A stretch of DNA of 64,000 bases, taken from assembly GCF_012273215.1 (NCBI RefSeq), contig NZ_CP050965.1:1-64000 (forward strand), given 5' to 3'. Shown piece by piece: positions 1 through 12,500 of the stretch. The number at the start of each line of letters is the position of its first letter. Position 1 is the stretch's first letter. A program made the position numbers and the translations under genes. The notes below the pieces were generated by a model, which saw only the letters and a program-made list of their open reading frames with translations, had not been told where the DNA came from and made no database searches. This DNA comes from Gemella haemolysans (lineage in GTDB: Bacteria; Bacillota; Bacilli; Staphylococcales; Gemellaceae).

Positions 1-3000
1 TGATTGACGCTGAATTGAAACCATTTCAACAAAAATGAAAGAAATGGAGAATACAGTAACTCAATCAACTAATAACGTAAAAAATAAACTTAGCGGTTTA
101 AAAAGTATGTTTTCAGATTTAGCAAAAGTAGCCGCTTTAGGGTTTCTAGCTAAAGAGTTGTATCAATTAGGTAAATATTCAGTTCAAACAGCGTTAGAAG
201 TTCAAGCTTCTATGAACCAAATTCAACGGCTTATGGGCGAAAGTTCTCAAGCTTTCTTAAAATGGGCTGAAAACAATGCATTAGCTTTTAATATGAGTAA
301 GGCTGAGGCTATAAAATACGGATCAACCTATGGAAATATACTGGCTGGTTTCATTAAAAATCAAGATAAATTAGCAGGCTATACAGCTAAACTGTTAGAA
401 ACATCTTCAATCATTGCACAGGGAACAGGACGAACTATGACTGACGTTATGGAACGTATCCGAAGCGGTTTACTTGGTAATACAGAAGCTATTGAAGACT
501 TAGGGGTAATGGTTCAAGTTAAAATGATTGAAAGTACAGAGGCGTTTAAAAAGTTTGCTAATGGTCAAAGTTGGGAACAATTAGACTTCCAAACACAGCA
601 ACAAATAAGGTTGATGGCAATTTTAGAACAAGCAACAAAACGTTATGGCGATACATTACAAGATAACGTCAACAATAGAATATCAACATTTAAAGCTTTA
701 ATGAAAGACTCAGCATTAAATATTGGTAATGCGTTTTTACCTATAATTAATGCTATTATGCCTACTTTAAATGCATTTGCTGGTGTTATTCGAACAGCAA
801 CGGCGAAGTTGGCCGAATTCATTCAATTACTATTTGATAAAAAAGTAAGTAGTACTGATGGAGTTGCAGGGGCTGTAAATAATGCTACCCAAGGGTTGCA
901 AGGTGCAGGGAATGCGGCTGGAGATTTAGCTGATAATTTAGACGATGCTGGTGGAGGAGCTGGAAACCTAGCTGACAATGTAGGTAAAGCAGGTAAAGCC
1001 GCTAAAAAAGCAGTAAAAGAACTAAGAGGTTTAATGGGGTTTGATGAAATTAACCTATTAAATAAAAAGAATGATGACTCTGACGACAACTCTGGAGGAG
1101 GTGGCGGAGGAGGTAAAGGCGGTAAAGGAAAAGGTGCTGGCGGTAAAGATATTTTACCTGATATAGACATTTCTGACAGAGGTACAAAATATAACACTAT
1201 GTTTGATGGACTTCTTGAAAAACTTAAACCTTTATTAGCTTTTCTTGAGCATTTAAAAAACTTATTTAAACTTGGTTGGAAACTTACTTTCAGAGAAGAA
1301 GGTATTGATCAACTAAAAAAATCACTTATGGGCATTAAAGAGTCTCTAGAAATAATATTTGGTGATGGTTTAGTTGCACGAACGGCCGGAACGTTCTTAG
1401 AACGACTAGCATTTGCATTAGGACAAACAACAGCGGCGTTAGCTAACGTTGTGTTAGGAATAGCCGTATTTATCGCTGAAAGTCTTAACAAATCGTTGCA
1501 AGAAACTAGACTTGACATAAAAAGTTGGCTAATGCGAAGTTTCTTAGAAATGGGAGATATAGTAGGAAGTATTGGTAATATTGCCGCTGATATCTCAAAC
1601 ATTTTCTATGATACTATTACCAGTCAACCGTCAACAGATATTGGAGCCAATATAATTTCAACATTAACTTATGCTGGAATGGGTGTTGTTGATGTTGGAT
1701 TGAAACTTGGTAGAGATTTATTAGGTGGTATTGAACGTGTAATTAGAGAAAATTCTCAACCTATCACAGATGCTTTCATTGGTATGTTAGATGCATTAAA
1801 ACCTTTCTTTGAGACATTTAAAGAAGCTGTAAGAGATGCTTTTAAAATATTTAATGATGTATACGATAACCATATAAAACCGTTTATTGATAGTTTCTTT
1901 AAAGGCATATCAGAAATTGTAACGACATTAGCTAATGCATGGAATAATCATATAAACCCAGTTTTAAAAGAGTTGGGAGAAAAATTTCATGATGTATATA
2001 GAGATTATATAAAACCAGCTATGGAAAAAACAGGTGAAGCAATTGGTGTTGTTTTCGATGTTTTAAAAGATTTGTGGGAGAATGTACTTGTCCCAGTAGG
2101 AAAACTATTATCTGAATTGGCTACAGGATCTTTAGGAGAAATAGTCAAAATATTAGGAGAAACCTTGCTAGAAGCACTAAAAACTGTTTCTGAATGGTGG
2201 AAAAAACTAATGGATGTGGTAAAAGATTTTGGTGACTGGTGTAAAGAACATAAAACGACTATAGAAGCAGTTGTTGTGGCAGTCGGTAGTTTTGCAACGG
2301 CGTTGATGGTATTAAAAGGTGCTTCAGCAATAGCCGCGACATTATCAGCTCTTTCAGGTGCTAGTATATTACTATCAGGTGCATTTACGGCCTTAACAGT
2401 CGTTGAAACAATACTTACTGGGGTTACAACAGTCTTAGGTGGAGTATTTGCATTTTTAACTTCTCCGTTAACGCTTATTGCCTTAGGTATTGCGGCGATA
2501 ATCACAATTGGGTATTTATTATATGCTCACTGGGATGAGATAAAAGCCTATGCTGAAGAAGTTTGGAACGCTATAAAAGATTGGGTTAATCAAGCTTGGG
2601 AAGGCATAAAAGAAGCGTGGAGTAACATTGGAGAGTGGTTCACTGAAAAAATGGGAAGCTGTTAAGCAATTTTCGAACCAGTAGGACAGTGGTTTAGCGA
2701 GAAATTCCAACAAGCGTGGGACTTTATAGTTAATATATTCAAAGATATAGGCCAATGGTTTAGTGAAAGGTGGAATGATGTTAAAAATATTTTATCTCCA
2801 CTAGCTGATTGGTTTAGAGAGAAATTCCAAAATGCTTGGGATAATTGACAAATATATTTAAAATAATAGGTCAATGGTTCAATGAAAGATGGACTGAGGT
2901 TAAAAACATTCTATCTCCTATAGGTCAATGGTTTAAAGATAAATTCCAAAGTGCTTGGGATGGTCTGACAGGTATATTTAAATCATTAGGCTCTTGGTTT

Positions 3001-3611
3001 GGTGCAAGATGGAACGATGTAACAAATGCACTTAGTAACGTTGCCAGTTGGTTTGGAAATACCTTCACTAGTGCATATAATGCGGTTAAAAATGCATTTA
3101 GTCTATAGGTTCATTCTTCAGCGGTGTATGGTCTACTGTAAAAAGTATATTTGTAATGCTGGTCAAATGGTCGGAAGTGCTGTTGGTGGAGCTTTTAAAG
3201 GGGCGGTTAATGCGGTATTAGGAACTATTGAGAGTATAGTAAATGGATTCATTAACATGATTAATGGTGTAATAGGAGTTATTAACGCTATACCGGGGGT
3301 TTCATTAGGATATATCAACGGAATTAGCTTACCAAGGCTTGCTCGTGTGGTATTGTTGATAGCCCAACCATTGCAATGATTGGGGAAGCTGGTAAAGAAG
3401 CGGTTGTACCTCTTGAAAACACTGGTTTCTTACAAACAATGGGACGTGTTGTAAGTAGTGCTGTTGCTGATGTAATGGAAATAACCACCAACCTCAGGCG
3501 GTTTAACTGGTGATATCGTGATCCAGTTAGGTGGCACTGAGTACGCTAGATTTACAATTGATGAAATCATAAAGAACAGGAAAGGTAGGTCAAACTCTTA
3601 TAAAAATTTAG
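1..3611 (+). pseudogene. Tape measure protein, upstream copy, 5' end outside the window, frameshifted
   Basis: Tape measure proteins span the lumen of a siphophage tail during assembly and set its length. The start codon lies left of the window. An A run near 31-35 is one base shorter than in the intact copy at 41268-44915. The frame is then open to 2665 and matches the intact copy over about 876 residues, including a Gly-rich linker near residues 350-370. From 2649 on, successive one-base gains and losses (about 2649, 2668, 2846, 3104 and more) break the Trp-rich C-terminal repeats. All changes are single-base indels, so base-calling or assembly error is as plausible as real decay. Confidence 0.85.
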
Positions 3612-3621
3612 GAGGAACAAT

Positions 3622-3970
3622 ATGGCAAAGTTAATTATTAATGGAGTAACAATTGTTACTCCTAAATCATTTCAAGTATCTATTCAAGATATCGATGGAG
3701 AAACAGGACGAGATGCTAACGGTAATATGGTTAGAGATAGAGTCACAACTAAACGAAAATTAGAGTGTGAATGGGGTTTTTAACTCAATCTGAAATGAGT
3801 ACCTTATTAAGTAGTGTTACAAGTGAATTCTTCTCAGTTTCCTACCCTGACCCTATCATAGGTCAAACAACAAAACATTTTACGTTGGGGATAGGATTCT
3901 CCAGCTTATAGTTTTAGTGAAAAATTCAAAACCATGGAGCGGTTTAAAAATGAATTTCATAGAAAGGTAG
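3622..3970 (+). pseudogene. DUF6711-like distal tail protein, upstream copy, frameshifted
   Basis: The start follows a good AGGAGG site 11 bases after the tape measure stop. The reading frame matches the 116-residue protein at 44926-45276 but is broken by a T lost from the T run near 3778, an A lost near 3875, a G lost near 3895 and an A gained near 3930. In the intact copy the protein lies between the tape measure and tail-associated genes, the usual place of a distal tail or tail-tip component. The indel pattern suggests sequence error rather than evolutionary loss. Confidence 0.75.
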
Positions 3971-3976
3971 GTTAAT

Positions 3977-6900
3977 ATGTTTAACAACAATACAAGCTAT
4001 CAAGAAGCAATAAATGCACCCTCAAGACGAATTACTGGAAACGTAACAATAAAAGGTCAGAAATTATCTGATGATATTTCATCGATGATTATGTTAGTTC
4101 AATCTCAGGTAATACACTTACTATTGGTGCTACAAATGCTTCAACAGTAGATATTAAATTCAAGAGATTAATAGAAGGCTAGAAGAAAAAGAACTTATAA
4201 GGGTTTCATTTTCTGTTCAAACATCTAGTGGAATTGTCGAGAGACAATTGGAGAGTTCTTCTTAACTGAAATAAAACTTGATAGAAACAACAAAACAACA
4301 ACGTTAAAGGCCATTGATAAGATGGCTTTTTTAAATGATAAATACACTTCTACTTTACTTTATCCAACCTTAGGAAGGAAATAGTTCAGGAAATAGCTAA
4401 TAGCTGTAATCTGAGGGTTAATAATAATCTAATATAACAAGCTTACCTAGTTTTAGTAAAAAGTTAGAAAAGTTACTTATAGAGAAATGTTAGGTTACTT
4501 AGCACAGACAGTAGGAGCTTTGTAATTTTTAATAATAATGGTGAATTAGAGTTTAGAAAATTAAATAGAACTCAAAAACAATCTCAAAAGGTTCTTACCT
4601 TTAAAAGGTTTGGAAGTGGATGAGGTAGAATACAGAATTAACGGTATTTCTATCAGTTTAAATAACCAAGAGAAAACAATATTAGCTGTTGGAAGCCCGT
4701 TAGGTACACAGGTTAAACTTACTAACCGTTAATGACTCAAGGGTGGTTAAATTCTATCTTCTCAGAGTATTCAAGATTAAGATTTAACCCTTTAAATTAA
4801 ATTGGCGTGGTGATCCGTTTGTTGAAGTGGGTGATTGGGTTTCTATAGAAATAGCTAACGGCTCTTATCGTGCTTTTCCTATATTAGAGTTAAAACTATC
4901 TTATAGCGGTGGTTTAAAGTCTACTATAGGGCTAATGTTAAGGGGACTACAACTTCAACAACAGAATATAAAGGAACAGTTGAACGTCAAATTGAGTTTA
5001 TTAATGCTCGATTAGGTGCTTCAGGTAATTATGTTTATGCTGATACCGTTGAACCAACTAATCCGAAAGATGGTGATACATGGTTTAAGCCCAACGGAGC
5101 ATTCACAGACTTATATATTTATGAAAATAATCAGTGGGTTTTAAAGACATCAACTGGGAATATTGAGGTTTAATAACTAAAATTACAGACTCAAGTGTTT
5201 CAACTCAAAAACTTAGCTACCGCAATAGCAAAAATCATAGAACTTGACGCCGCTAGAATAACAACAGGTAGTCTTTCCTTTGAACAATTAAACAGTAGTG
5301 CTGTTAGTGAAATAAGAAAGGGTATGGTTAGTGAAACAAAATTTAATAGTTTTGTAAATGATTCTAACGGTTTAAGGCAACAAATGAGTTCTGAGATTGA
5401 AAGGGTTGTTGAAAGTAAAAAATCGACACTTAAAGGACAAGATGGAAAAAGTAGTTATATTCATAAGAAATATACTAACGATGTACTTGCAGGCCCAATG
5501 ACTGATAATAGTAATTCATTATATATAGGAATTTATACAGGTGATAAGCAGTAGCACCAACTAATATGAGTGAATATGAATGGACTAGAGTAAGAGGATA
5601 TAACGGCGTTAATAGTTACATTCATAGAAAATATAGCGACAATTCAAACGGAGCTAATATGAGTGATGACTCTAATCTAAAATATATAGGTATTTACACT
5701 GGGGCTAGTGCGACACCTCCAACAACTCCAACCTCATATACTTGGAGTAAGATAAAAGGTGAAGATGGTCGCCAAGGAGTACCGGGAGTTAGAGGTGCTG
5801 ATGGTAGAACTAGCTATTTACACACCGCATACGCTAATTCACCTACAGGAGATGTTGATTTTAGTACTACTAATAGCAACGGTAAAGAGTACATAGGAAC
5901 TTACAGTGATTTTGAACTTGCTGATAGCAATGATTACCGCCGTTATAAGTGGGTCAAAATTAAAGGTGAAAATGGTCAAAATGGTAGAGATGGTAGAGAT
6001 GGACAGGACGGTAAGTCAATTAATATAAATTGGTTGCCTAATTCTAATTTTTCTTCGGCATTTAATAAATGGGAAGATGTGTTAACTAATAGCGGTTTAA
6101 ATTCTAGTTTTGAGCATGCAAAAACGCATTTTGGAAGAGGGTTGCACATTTGGGGTACTGCTAATGCTGACTATAAAGGTCTCAAAAGTTTCCAATTTAA
6201 ATTAGAAGCTAAAAAGGGTGATAAGTTAACTTTATCAATGGACTTGGGTAAAGACGCTTTAACACAAAATGCACCGTTAAAAGTAGGTTTACAGTATTCG
6301 ATAAAAATAGCTTAGTGCCTCCTGTTAAGGAAGAGCAAATTATAGATTTAGCGACGGAGAATTTTAAAATAAAAAAATATAAACGCATTTCTCGAACGTT
6401 CACAGCTAAAACAGATATTGATGAGTGTATAGTAATGTTACATGCGCCCACTAGACAACTTATTAATTTTTATATTGACAACATAAAATTAGAAATAAGT
6501 GAAGTTGCGACAGAATGGACACCAGCATATGAAGACTTACAAGGTCACACGCTAACAGCTAATCTATGGTTTAGTGGAAATTACATCAATAATGTAACTA
6601 AAAACGTTAGATTAACCTAGTGTTATTTTATGACGGTAAAGAGGTTAATGACTTTACTACAAATGTAAGATATACAAGCGGTGTAAATAGTAGTTGGCTT
6701 ACTCAAGATAATCTTAGAACACTCAGAGATGGAACTATAGATTATGGCTTTTGGGGTGATGGTGAGAAGAATGGAGAAACCTTATCCGCAATAGCAACGG
6801 TAAATTATAAAGGTTAGAAATTGTTTCTACCGCAAGGTTAGATAACGTACCAAATGTTGAAGATGTTAAAGAAACGATTAAGAAATTCAAAACTTTTGAA

Positions 6901-8414
6901 AGTACCTTAGATAGTTTCAAATCTGTTATTGGAGAAATTAAAGGTAAAGAGATTAAAACTATAGTTAAAGCACCAAATTTATGTACTGAAGATTTTCTAA
7001 CAATAAAACTAAATCAGGTAATGATTTATACTTTAACGTTTCGCCAAACCTTAAGGCTAACACCAAGTATACTATTATATTAGATGTTTCATTTAAAAAA
7101 AATGATGTTCATCAGCGAACTAAAGTGTACGGAGCTAAAAGCGGGGGTGGTGAACAATGGTTAAAAGATGGTCGGAATGTTTGGGTGGTCGATTATGCGA
7201 CAGAACAAAACAGAGTCAACATTTATCCTTTAGGGGAATTTTCACAAGTGAATAACGTTGAAATATATGAGGGAGACTATAGAGAATTCATAGAACAAAA
7301 TAATCGTTTCACATCGTTGGGATCAGCAACTAACCAAACTAGTTTTTACTCTTATAAAATAAATCATAATATAACAGGTGCAAAAGGTAAATTTTTCTTA
7401 GTGCGATTTGACTTAGCAAGTTTACCATCTGATAAATGGTTTTCAAGTGGTGACGACGGTATTCTTGCACTTTATTCATTTGGAACTAAACAGTTTACAG
7501 AAGAGTTAAAACTAAAAGATAACGAGTATATTTTTAAAGAACTTTTTAACGATAATTTTTATATTTTCCATAATACAAATTCATTAAAAATAACCAACGT
7601 GAGACTTTACGAAGTACGTTTTGGTGTAACTCTAGCTACTCAAAACTCGTTAATAGATATTAGTAGTATGATTGACCAAACTAAAGACTCCGTTACACTT
7701 AGTGCTAGAAAAGAAATTGAAAGTAAATTAACTAATTATCCAACTAATGCATACCTTTCAAACAATTATGCTAATAAACGAGACCTTGAAAGTCTAGTTA
7801 CAAAATCAGAACTAAAAGTCTTATCAGACAGGATAGAAAGTTCTGTTAATACTGGTAATTTCGGTACTACACTTTCCCAAAATGCTTATTATGTAAGAGT
7901 TGCATGGAACGGAATTTCAAATTATGTTCAATTTGAAGATGGAGGATTGAACTTTTATGAAGGTTCTAACACACAAAATAATTTGCGTGCAAGGATAGAT
8001 GATGGAAATTATACGTTTTGGCGTGACGGATATGAATTAGGAAACATGGGAACAGGATATTACAAACTAGATCGTAATAAAAAAGGTATACAATTTCACC
8101 TTGAGTATGATGGATGGTTCATGGGTTGGGCTTATAAGCAAAAAAGGACAGATAACCATTACACTTGGAAATGGTACTATACTTCCGGTTCGGTTGGTGA
8201 TACATACGCTGATACATTAAATGCAGGTTGTAATACTAATTTTAGGTGGAATGAAATATGGTACTTTAAAACAAGGACTTCTTGGTTCAACATTATGGAT
8301 GGACTAGACGGGACTATTTCAGTTGTTTCAAACATAGAAAACACTGGAGACGGTGGAATTCGCTGGTGGACTAGAAACTTAACATTTAAAAACGGAATAC
8401 TAATTGGAGGATAA
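3977..8414 (+). pseudogene. Tail-associated lysin/receptor-binding-type protein, upstream copy, frameshifted
   Basis: This is the counterpart of the intact 1484-residue protein at 45283-49737. About twenty single-base losses between about 4085 and 7020 split it into fragments (for example open stretches 5195-5554, 5566-6315, 6315-6620 and 6620-6817). The last part, 7125-8414, is open and matches the end of the intact protein. One substitution (A for G near 4043) is also seen. The protein should form the tail tip below the tape measure, with an N-terminal Tal-like domain and C-terminal host-contacting modules. Confidence 0.8.
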
Positions 8415-8418
8415 AAGG

Positions 8419-8622
8419 ATGAATGAACCTATTGAATTAAAATTTACAAATGCAAAAAATGATATTACAAAATTTATTGAGATTACTGGAAATGAAAACG
8501 GCGTGCCTCCATTTGTAATGGTTGGGATTTTATCTCAAATTTTAACTGAGTGGCAACGACGCGAACTTATTCAGTTAACGGACGCAATAAGTAGACCAAA
8601 AGGAGAAGAAGAAAATGTTTAA
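8419..8622 (+). CDS. Small phage tail-region protein, 67 aa (upstream copy)
   Basis: Unrecognised small protein between the tail-associated protein and a coiled-coil minor structural protein. The chosen ATG lies eight bases after GGAGG; an in-frame TTG five codons upstream overlaps that ribosome site and is unlikely. The protein is short and mixed in charge, with no membrane segment. It overlaps the next gene by eight bases, so translation is probably coupled. It is identical to 49742-49945 in the other copy. A baseplate or tail-module role is inferred only from position. Confidence 0.7.
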   Translation: MNEPIELKFTNAKNDITKFIEITGNENGVPPFVMVGILSQILTEWQRRELIQLTDAISRPKGEEENV

Positions 8623-9037
8623 ACTAGCTTGGAAAAATGGATTTGAACTTGGTGTAGACAACCCAAAAACAAGGGTTCAAATTACAAATGAAGATATGTC
8701 GATTATTATCACTAAAAATTTAGATGGTGATTTATCAAAGCATTCTGATTATGATTTAGTTAATTTAGTGTTAGAGAAATTTTATCAAGATACATTCCCT
8801 AATCGTGCTGAGAATGAACGATTTAATAAAGTTGATGAAAAACTTAAAGTACTAGACACTAAATTGGCTGAAATGGATAAGATGAAAAAAGAACTTGAAA
8901 TAACACAAGGTTCTTTAATGGATTTAATAACACAAATGAGCGGAAGTTTGGAGGCTGAACACCATGAAGATAATTCACAACCTAAAAATACAAGTGAAGG
9001 AGGTGACAGTAATGATGGCAATGCTATTCGCAATTAA
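8615..9037 (+). CDS. Phage minor structural protein with coiled coil, 140 aa (DUF1366-like)
   Basis: Residues 1-65 form a mixed alpha/beta domain. Residues 70-115 are heptad-like (DEKLKVLDTKLAEMDKM), indicating a coiled coil, and the tail is polar and Ser/Asn/Asp-rich. Proteins of this size and layout occupy the same slot after the tail-associated gene in streptococcal and lactococcal siphophages and are usually annotated DUF1366 or minor structural protein. That family match is from memory of the layout, not a search. The start follows AGGAGAAGAAGAAA. Same as 49938-50360. Confidence 0.75.
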   Translation: MFKLAWKNGFELGVDNPKTRVQITNEDMSIIITKNLDGDLSKHSDYDLVNLVLEKFYQDTFPNRAENERFNKVDEKLKVLDTKLAEMDKMKKELEITQGSLMDLITQMSGSLEAEHHEDNSQPKNTSEGGDSNDGNAIRN

Positions 9038-9149
9038 TATAGCAAAAGGGAAACGTACGTTTGCACAAGTACCTAAATTCCTTAAAGATAAAGTCAGAGA
9101 ATGCTTAATCGATATGGATTTAGAACATCTAGCTAAAGAGGGGGCTTAA
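9012..9149 (+). CDS. Small CD1375-like phage protein, 45 aa
   Basis: A longer frame starts at 8964, but AAGGAGG lies eight bases before the ATG at 9012, which gives a 45-residue product. It begins with a short hydrophobic stretch and continues with AKGKRTFAQVPKFLKDKV, a pattern common in tiny proteins before phage holins (CD1375 type; recognised by eye). It overlaps the preceding gene by 26 bases, and the terminator hairpin starts within its last codons. Function unknown. Same as 50335-50472. Confidence 0.7.
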   Translation: MMAMLFAINIAKGKRTFAQVPKFLKDKVRECLIDMDLEHLAKEGA

Positions 9150-9162
9150 AGCCCTCTTTTAT
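9138..9162 (+). terminator. Rho-independent terminator after the tail module
   Basis: The hairpin GGGGGC-ttaaa-GCCCTC is followed by TTTTATTTT and overlaps the stop codon of the 45-residue gene. It separates the tail module from the holin/fibre/lysis genes. The same element is at 50461-50485. Confidence 0.7.
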
Positions 9163-9186
9163 TTTGCAAAGAAAGGAGTTTAATTA

Positions 9187-9567
9187 ATGGAAATTACATT
9201 ACCAGAGTTAGCTGAACGATATTACCATTTAACGAAAGATGTTTACATGCATGCTTTTACATTAATGATAGTGCTAGATGTGTTGACTGGTGTAGCAAAG
9301 GCTTTTGTATCAAGGACACTTAATTCAACTATTAATAGAAGAGGTTTAATTCAACATATAACTGTATGGGTTATGTGTATTACTGTATATCCTTATGTAT
9401 TATATTTAGGTTTTAATGAGGCAGGGACAGCATTTTTACTATTCTTCACACTGAGTTATTGCTTATCGCTAATAGAAAATCTAAGTGTTTTAGGTGTGCC
9501 GTTTCCAACTGGTATTAAGAAACGATTAGAAAAGTTAAGAGACGAACTTGACGGAAAGAAGGAATAA
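9187..9567 (+). CDS. Phage holin, toxin-secretion/phage lysis family, 126 aa
   Basis: Holins make timed lesions in the cytoplasmic membrane that let the endolysin reach the wall. This protein has hydrophobic segments around residues 20-40, 58-75 and 78-95, a central GVAKAFVSR stretch with the Asp-Val-Leu-Thr-Gly entry motif, and a Lys/Arg/Glu-rich C-terminus (GIKKRLEKLRDELDG). This is the layout of the Bacillota holin family with PF05105-like topology. AAGGAG lies nine bases before the ATG. A fibre gene, not the endolysin, follows. Same as 50510-50890. Confidence 0.85.
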   Translation: MEITLPELAERYYHLTKDVYMHAFTLMIVLDVLTGVAKAFVSRTLNSTINRRGLIQHITVWVMCITVYPYVLYLGFNEAGTAFLLFFTLSYCLSLIENLSVLGVPFPTGIKKRLEKLRDELDGKKE

Positions 9568-9570
9568 TAG

Positions 9571-12500
9571 ATGAAAAAATTAATTAAATTAGATTTTAAC
9601 AACACTACAAGGGAACGTAAGACTGAGGATAGCTATTCAGAACTTTATTCTTATGACAAAAATAACGGATCATTTGAGTTTGAGATATTAAACGACACAC
9701 TTACGACTGAAAAAGTTATAGCTTTGTTTAAATTTACAGAAAGTAATAAAGTATGGAAGACTACTGGAACGGTAGAAGGAAATAAAGTACATGTGACTTT
9801 TGATACTACTTTAATTACTCAAAATGAAACGGTAATTTGTTACTTATATTTCGATGAAGAACAAAGAACATCTGACACATTCAGATTTAAGTTTAAAGTA
9901 AAAGTATCTGAAATTCATAAAATGAGTCGATATGAAGTTAAAGAAAGATTTATCAACAACACAGTTATTGTCGATAGATTAGACGTTGTGACAAAAGAAG
10001 AACTAAAAGAAGCGTTAAAAAATGTTGGTGGAATAGCAACAGAAGGACTATTAACAGAGGTTAAGGCTGAAGAATTGTATGCTAAAAAGTCAGAAGCAGT
10101 AGATAATACTAATTTTGAGTTAGTTAAGAACAGATTACTAGCGTTAGAACTTAAGACTGATAAGGATACGGTATATGACGATAGCGAAGTTAAAGAAAGA
10201 CTTACAACGCTTGAGAATAAACCTCCTGTAGACCTATCTGGATACGCCACTAAAGAAGAACTAAGAAATGTTAGTGGTGGTCAACCATTAGCTGACAACC
10301 TTGTGACTAAAGAGGAGCTAGAGAACAAACATTACATTTCTGATATAAGCAATTTGGCTACTAAAGAGGAGTTGCAAGAGGTTAGGAACAGTCAACCAAC
10401 AGTTGACACTTCAAACCTTGTTACTAGGGATGAATTAACAGCTAAGAATTTCTTAACAGAACATCAATCACTGGATAATCTAGTTACTAAGCAAGAATTA
10501 GAAGAGAAACAATATCTAACGGCACATCAAGATTTATCAGAGTACGCTAAGAAGTCAGAATTATACAACGATACACCGCTTAAAGAACGTGTCACGGCAC
10601 TTGAGAGCAAAGCTATCGAGGGTGGAGCATATGACGATAGCGATTTAAGAAATCGTGTTGTAACGTTGGAAAGCAAAGAAGATAAAGATACTAAATATGA
10701 TGATACAGAAGTAAAACACAGACTTACAGAACTTGAGAATAAGCCTGCGGTTGATACTTCTGTTTTTGTTACTGAAGAAAAGTTAAATAGTAAAGGATAT
10801 CTTACTCAACATCAATCTTTAGAAAATGTAGTAACTAAGGAAGAGTTAGAAAGCAAAGGTTATTTAACTTTACATCAAGATATTAGTAATTTAGCAACAA
10901 AAGAAGAGTTAGCTAATACGGTGACTAAGGAAGAATTAAACAATAAACATTATGTGACTGAAGAAGAATTAAATAACAAAGCATATCTAACTTCACATCA
11001 AGATTTATCAAACTATGCCTTAAAATCAGAAATACCGCAACCATACAACGACAGTACACTAAATGAACGTGTTACAGCGTTAGAAAGTAAAGCAATTGAG
11101 GGCGGTGCATATGATGACTCAGATTTAAGAAATAGAGTAGTAGCTCTAGAAGGTAAGGAAGATAAGGACACTAAATATGATGACACAGATTTAAGAAATC
11201 GTGTTACTAATTTAGAGAATAAACCACCTATAGATACTTCAGAATTTGTGACTAAAGATGAACTAACTAACAAAGGATATCTTACAACACATCAAAGTTT
11301 AGATCACGTGGTAACTAAAGATGAATTAGCTAGTAAGAATTACATCTCAGATATCTCAAATTTAGTTACTAAAGATGAACTAGCAAGCAAGAACTACTTA
11401 ACTGAACATCAACCATTAACAGAAGTTAATAATAGATTAGATGTGTTGGAAGCTAAGCAAGACAAAGATACAGTTTATAATGACAGTGAGTTAAGACAGC
11501 GTGTAACTAATCTTGAAAATAAATCTAATGTGGACTTAACAAACTATGTTACTAGTGAACAATTAGAGAATAAGCACTATTTAACTCAACATCAATCATT
11601 AGAAGAGTACGCTAAGAAGTCAGAATTATACAATGATACTGATATTAAACAACGTTTAACAACGTTAGAGAGTAAACCTAACATTGACACATCAAACTTT
11701 ATCACTAATGAACAGTTAGAAGCTAAGCATTACTTAACGGAACATCAAACCTTAACACACCTTGCAACAACTAGCGATTTAGAAGCATTGAGAAATGTTG
11801 CCGTTAGTAAGTCAGAGTTAAGTAAAAAAGTTGATGCGACTGAGTATAATTCTTTCAAAGATAGTGTTGTTACAAAAACTGAACTTACTGAGAAAGGATA
11901 TTTAACAGAACATCAGAATTTAGATGGATATGCTAAAAAGTCAGAATTAGAAACTTTAAATCAAACATTGTCTCTTACAAATGGAGTGTTAAGCATTAGT
12001 GGTGGGAATAGCGTTGCACTACCTGCTAGTCAATATGAAATCCACGGAACTGGAATGCCGAACGGTGTAGTAGAAGCTGAAATTGGTACAACGTATATTG
12101 ACAAAAACAAAACTAACGGAGCATTCAAATGGATTAAGACTACTAACGGCGGAAATCAGGGGTGGGAAGTGTTAACTGGAGATACTGGTTGGCGAACACT
12201 TAACTCAACTTCAAAATTAACTGTTGAGGGTAGAACTTCAACGATTAAAATAAGACGTGTTAACAACTTAGTGACTTACAATTTTGGAGGGCTTCAATGG
12301 GGCTGGTTTGGAATAGTCAGACGTGGTGGAGCAGGATACGTAGAACATAAAAGTAGTGGTGAAAGAGGAACTAAAGTATTACCTGTCGACGGAATACCTT
12401 CAGGCTTCAGAAGTGAAGCGTCATTAGTTGGTGGTACGTACGACGATAAAGGAAGACCTTACGGTGTTTGGTATTTAGGTGGAGTAAATGACTCAAATTA

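Noticed and set aside
823-1197. Pro-rich 124-residue frame on the minus strand (also at 42119-42493)
   Set aside because: Mirror of the Gly-rich linker of the tape measure gene; no ribosome site and no independent codon signal.
9571-11950. Repetitive DNA as a separate repeat locus
   Set aside because: The repeats follow the codon frame of the fibre shaft (VTKEEL, YLT.HQ) and are explained by the protein.
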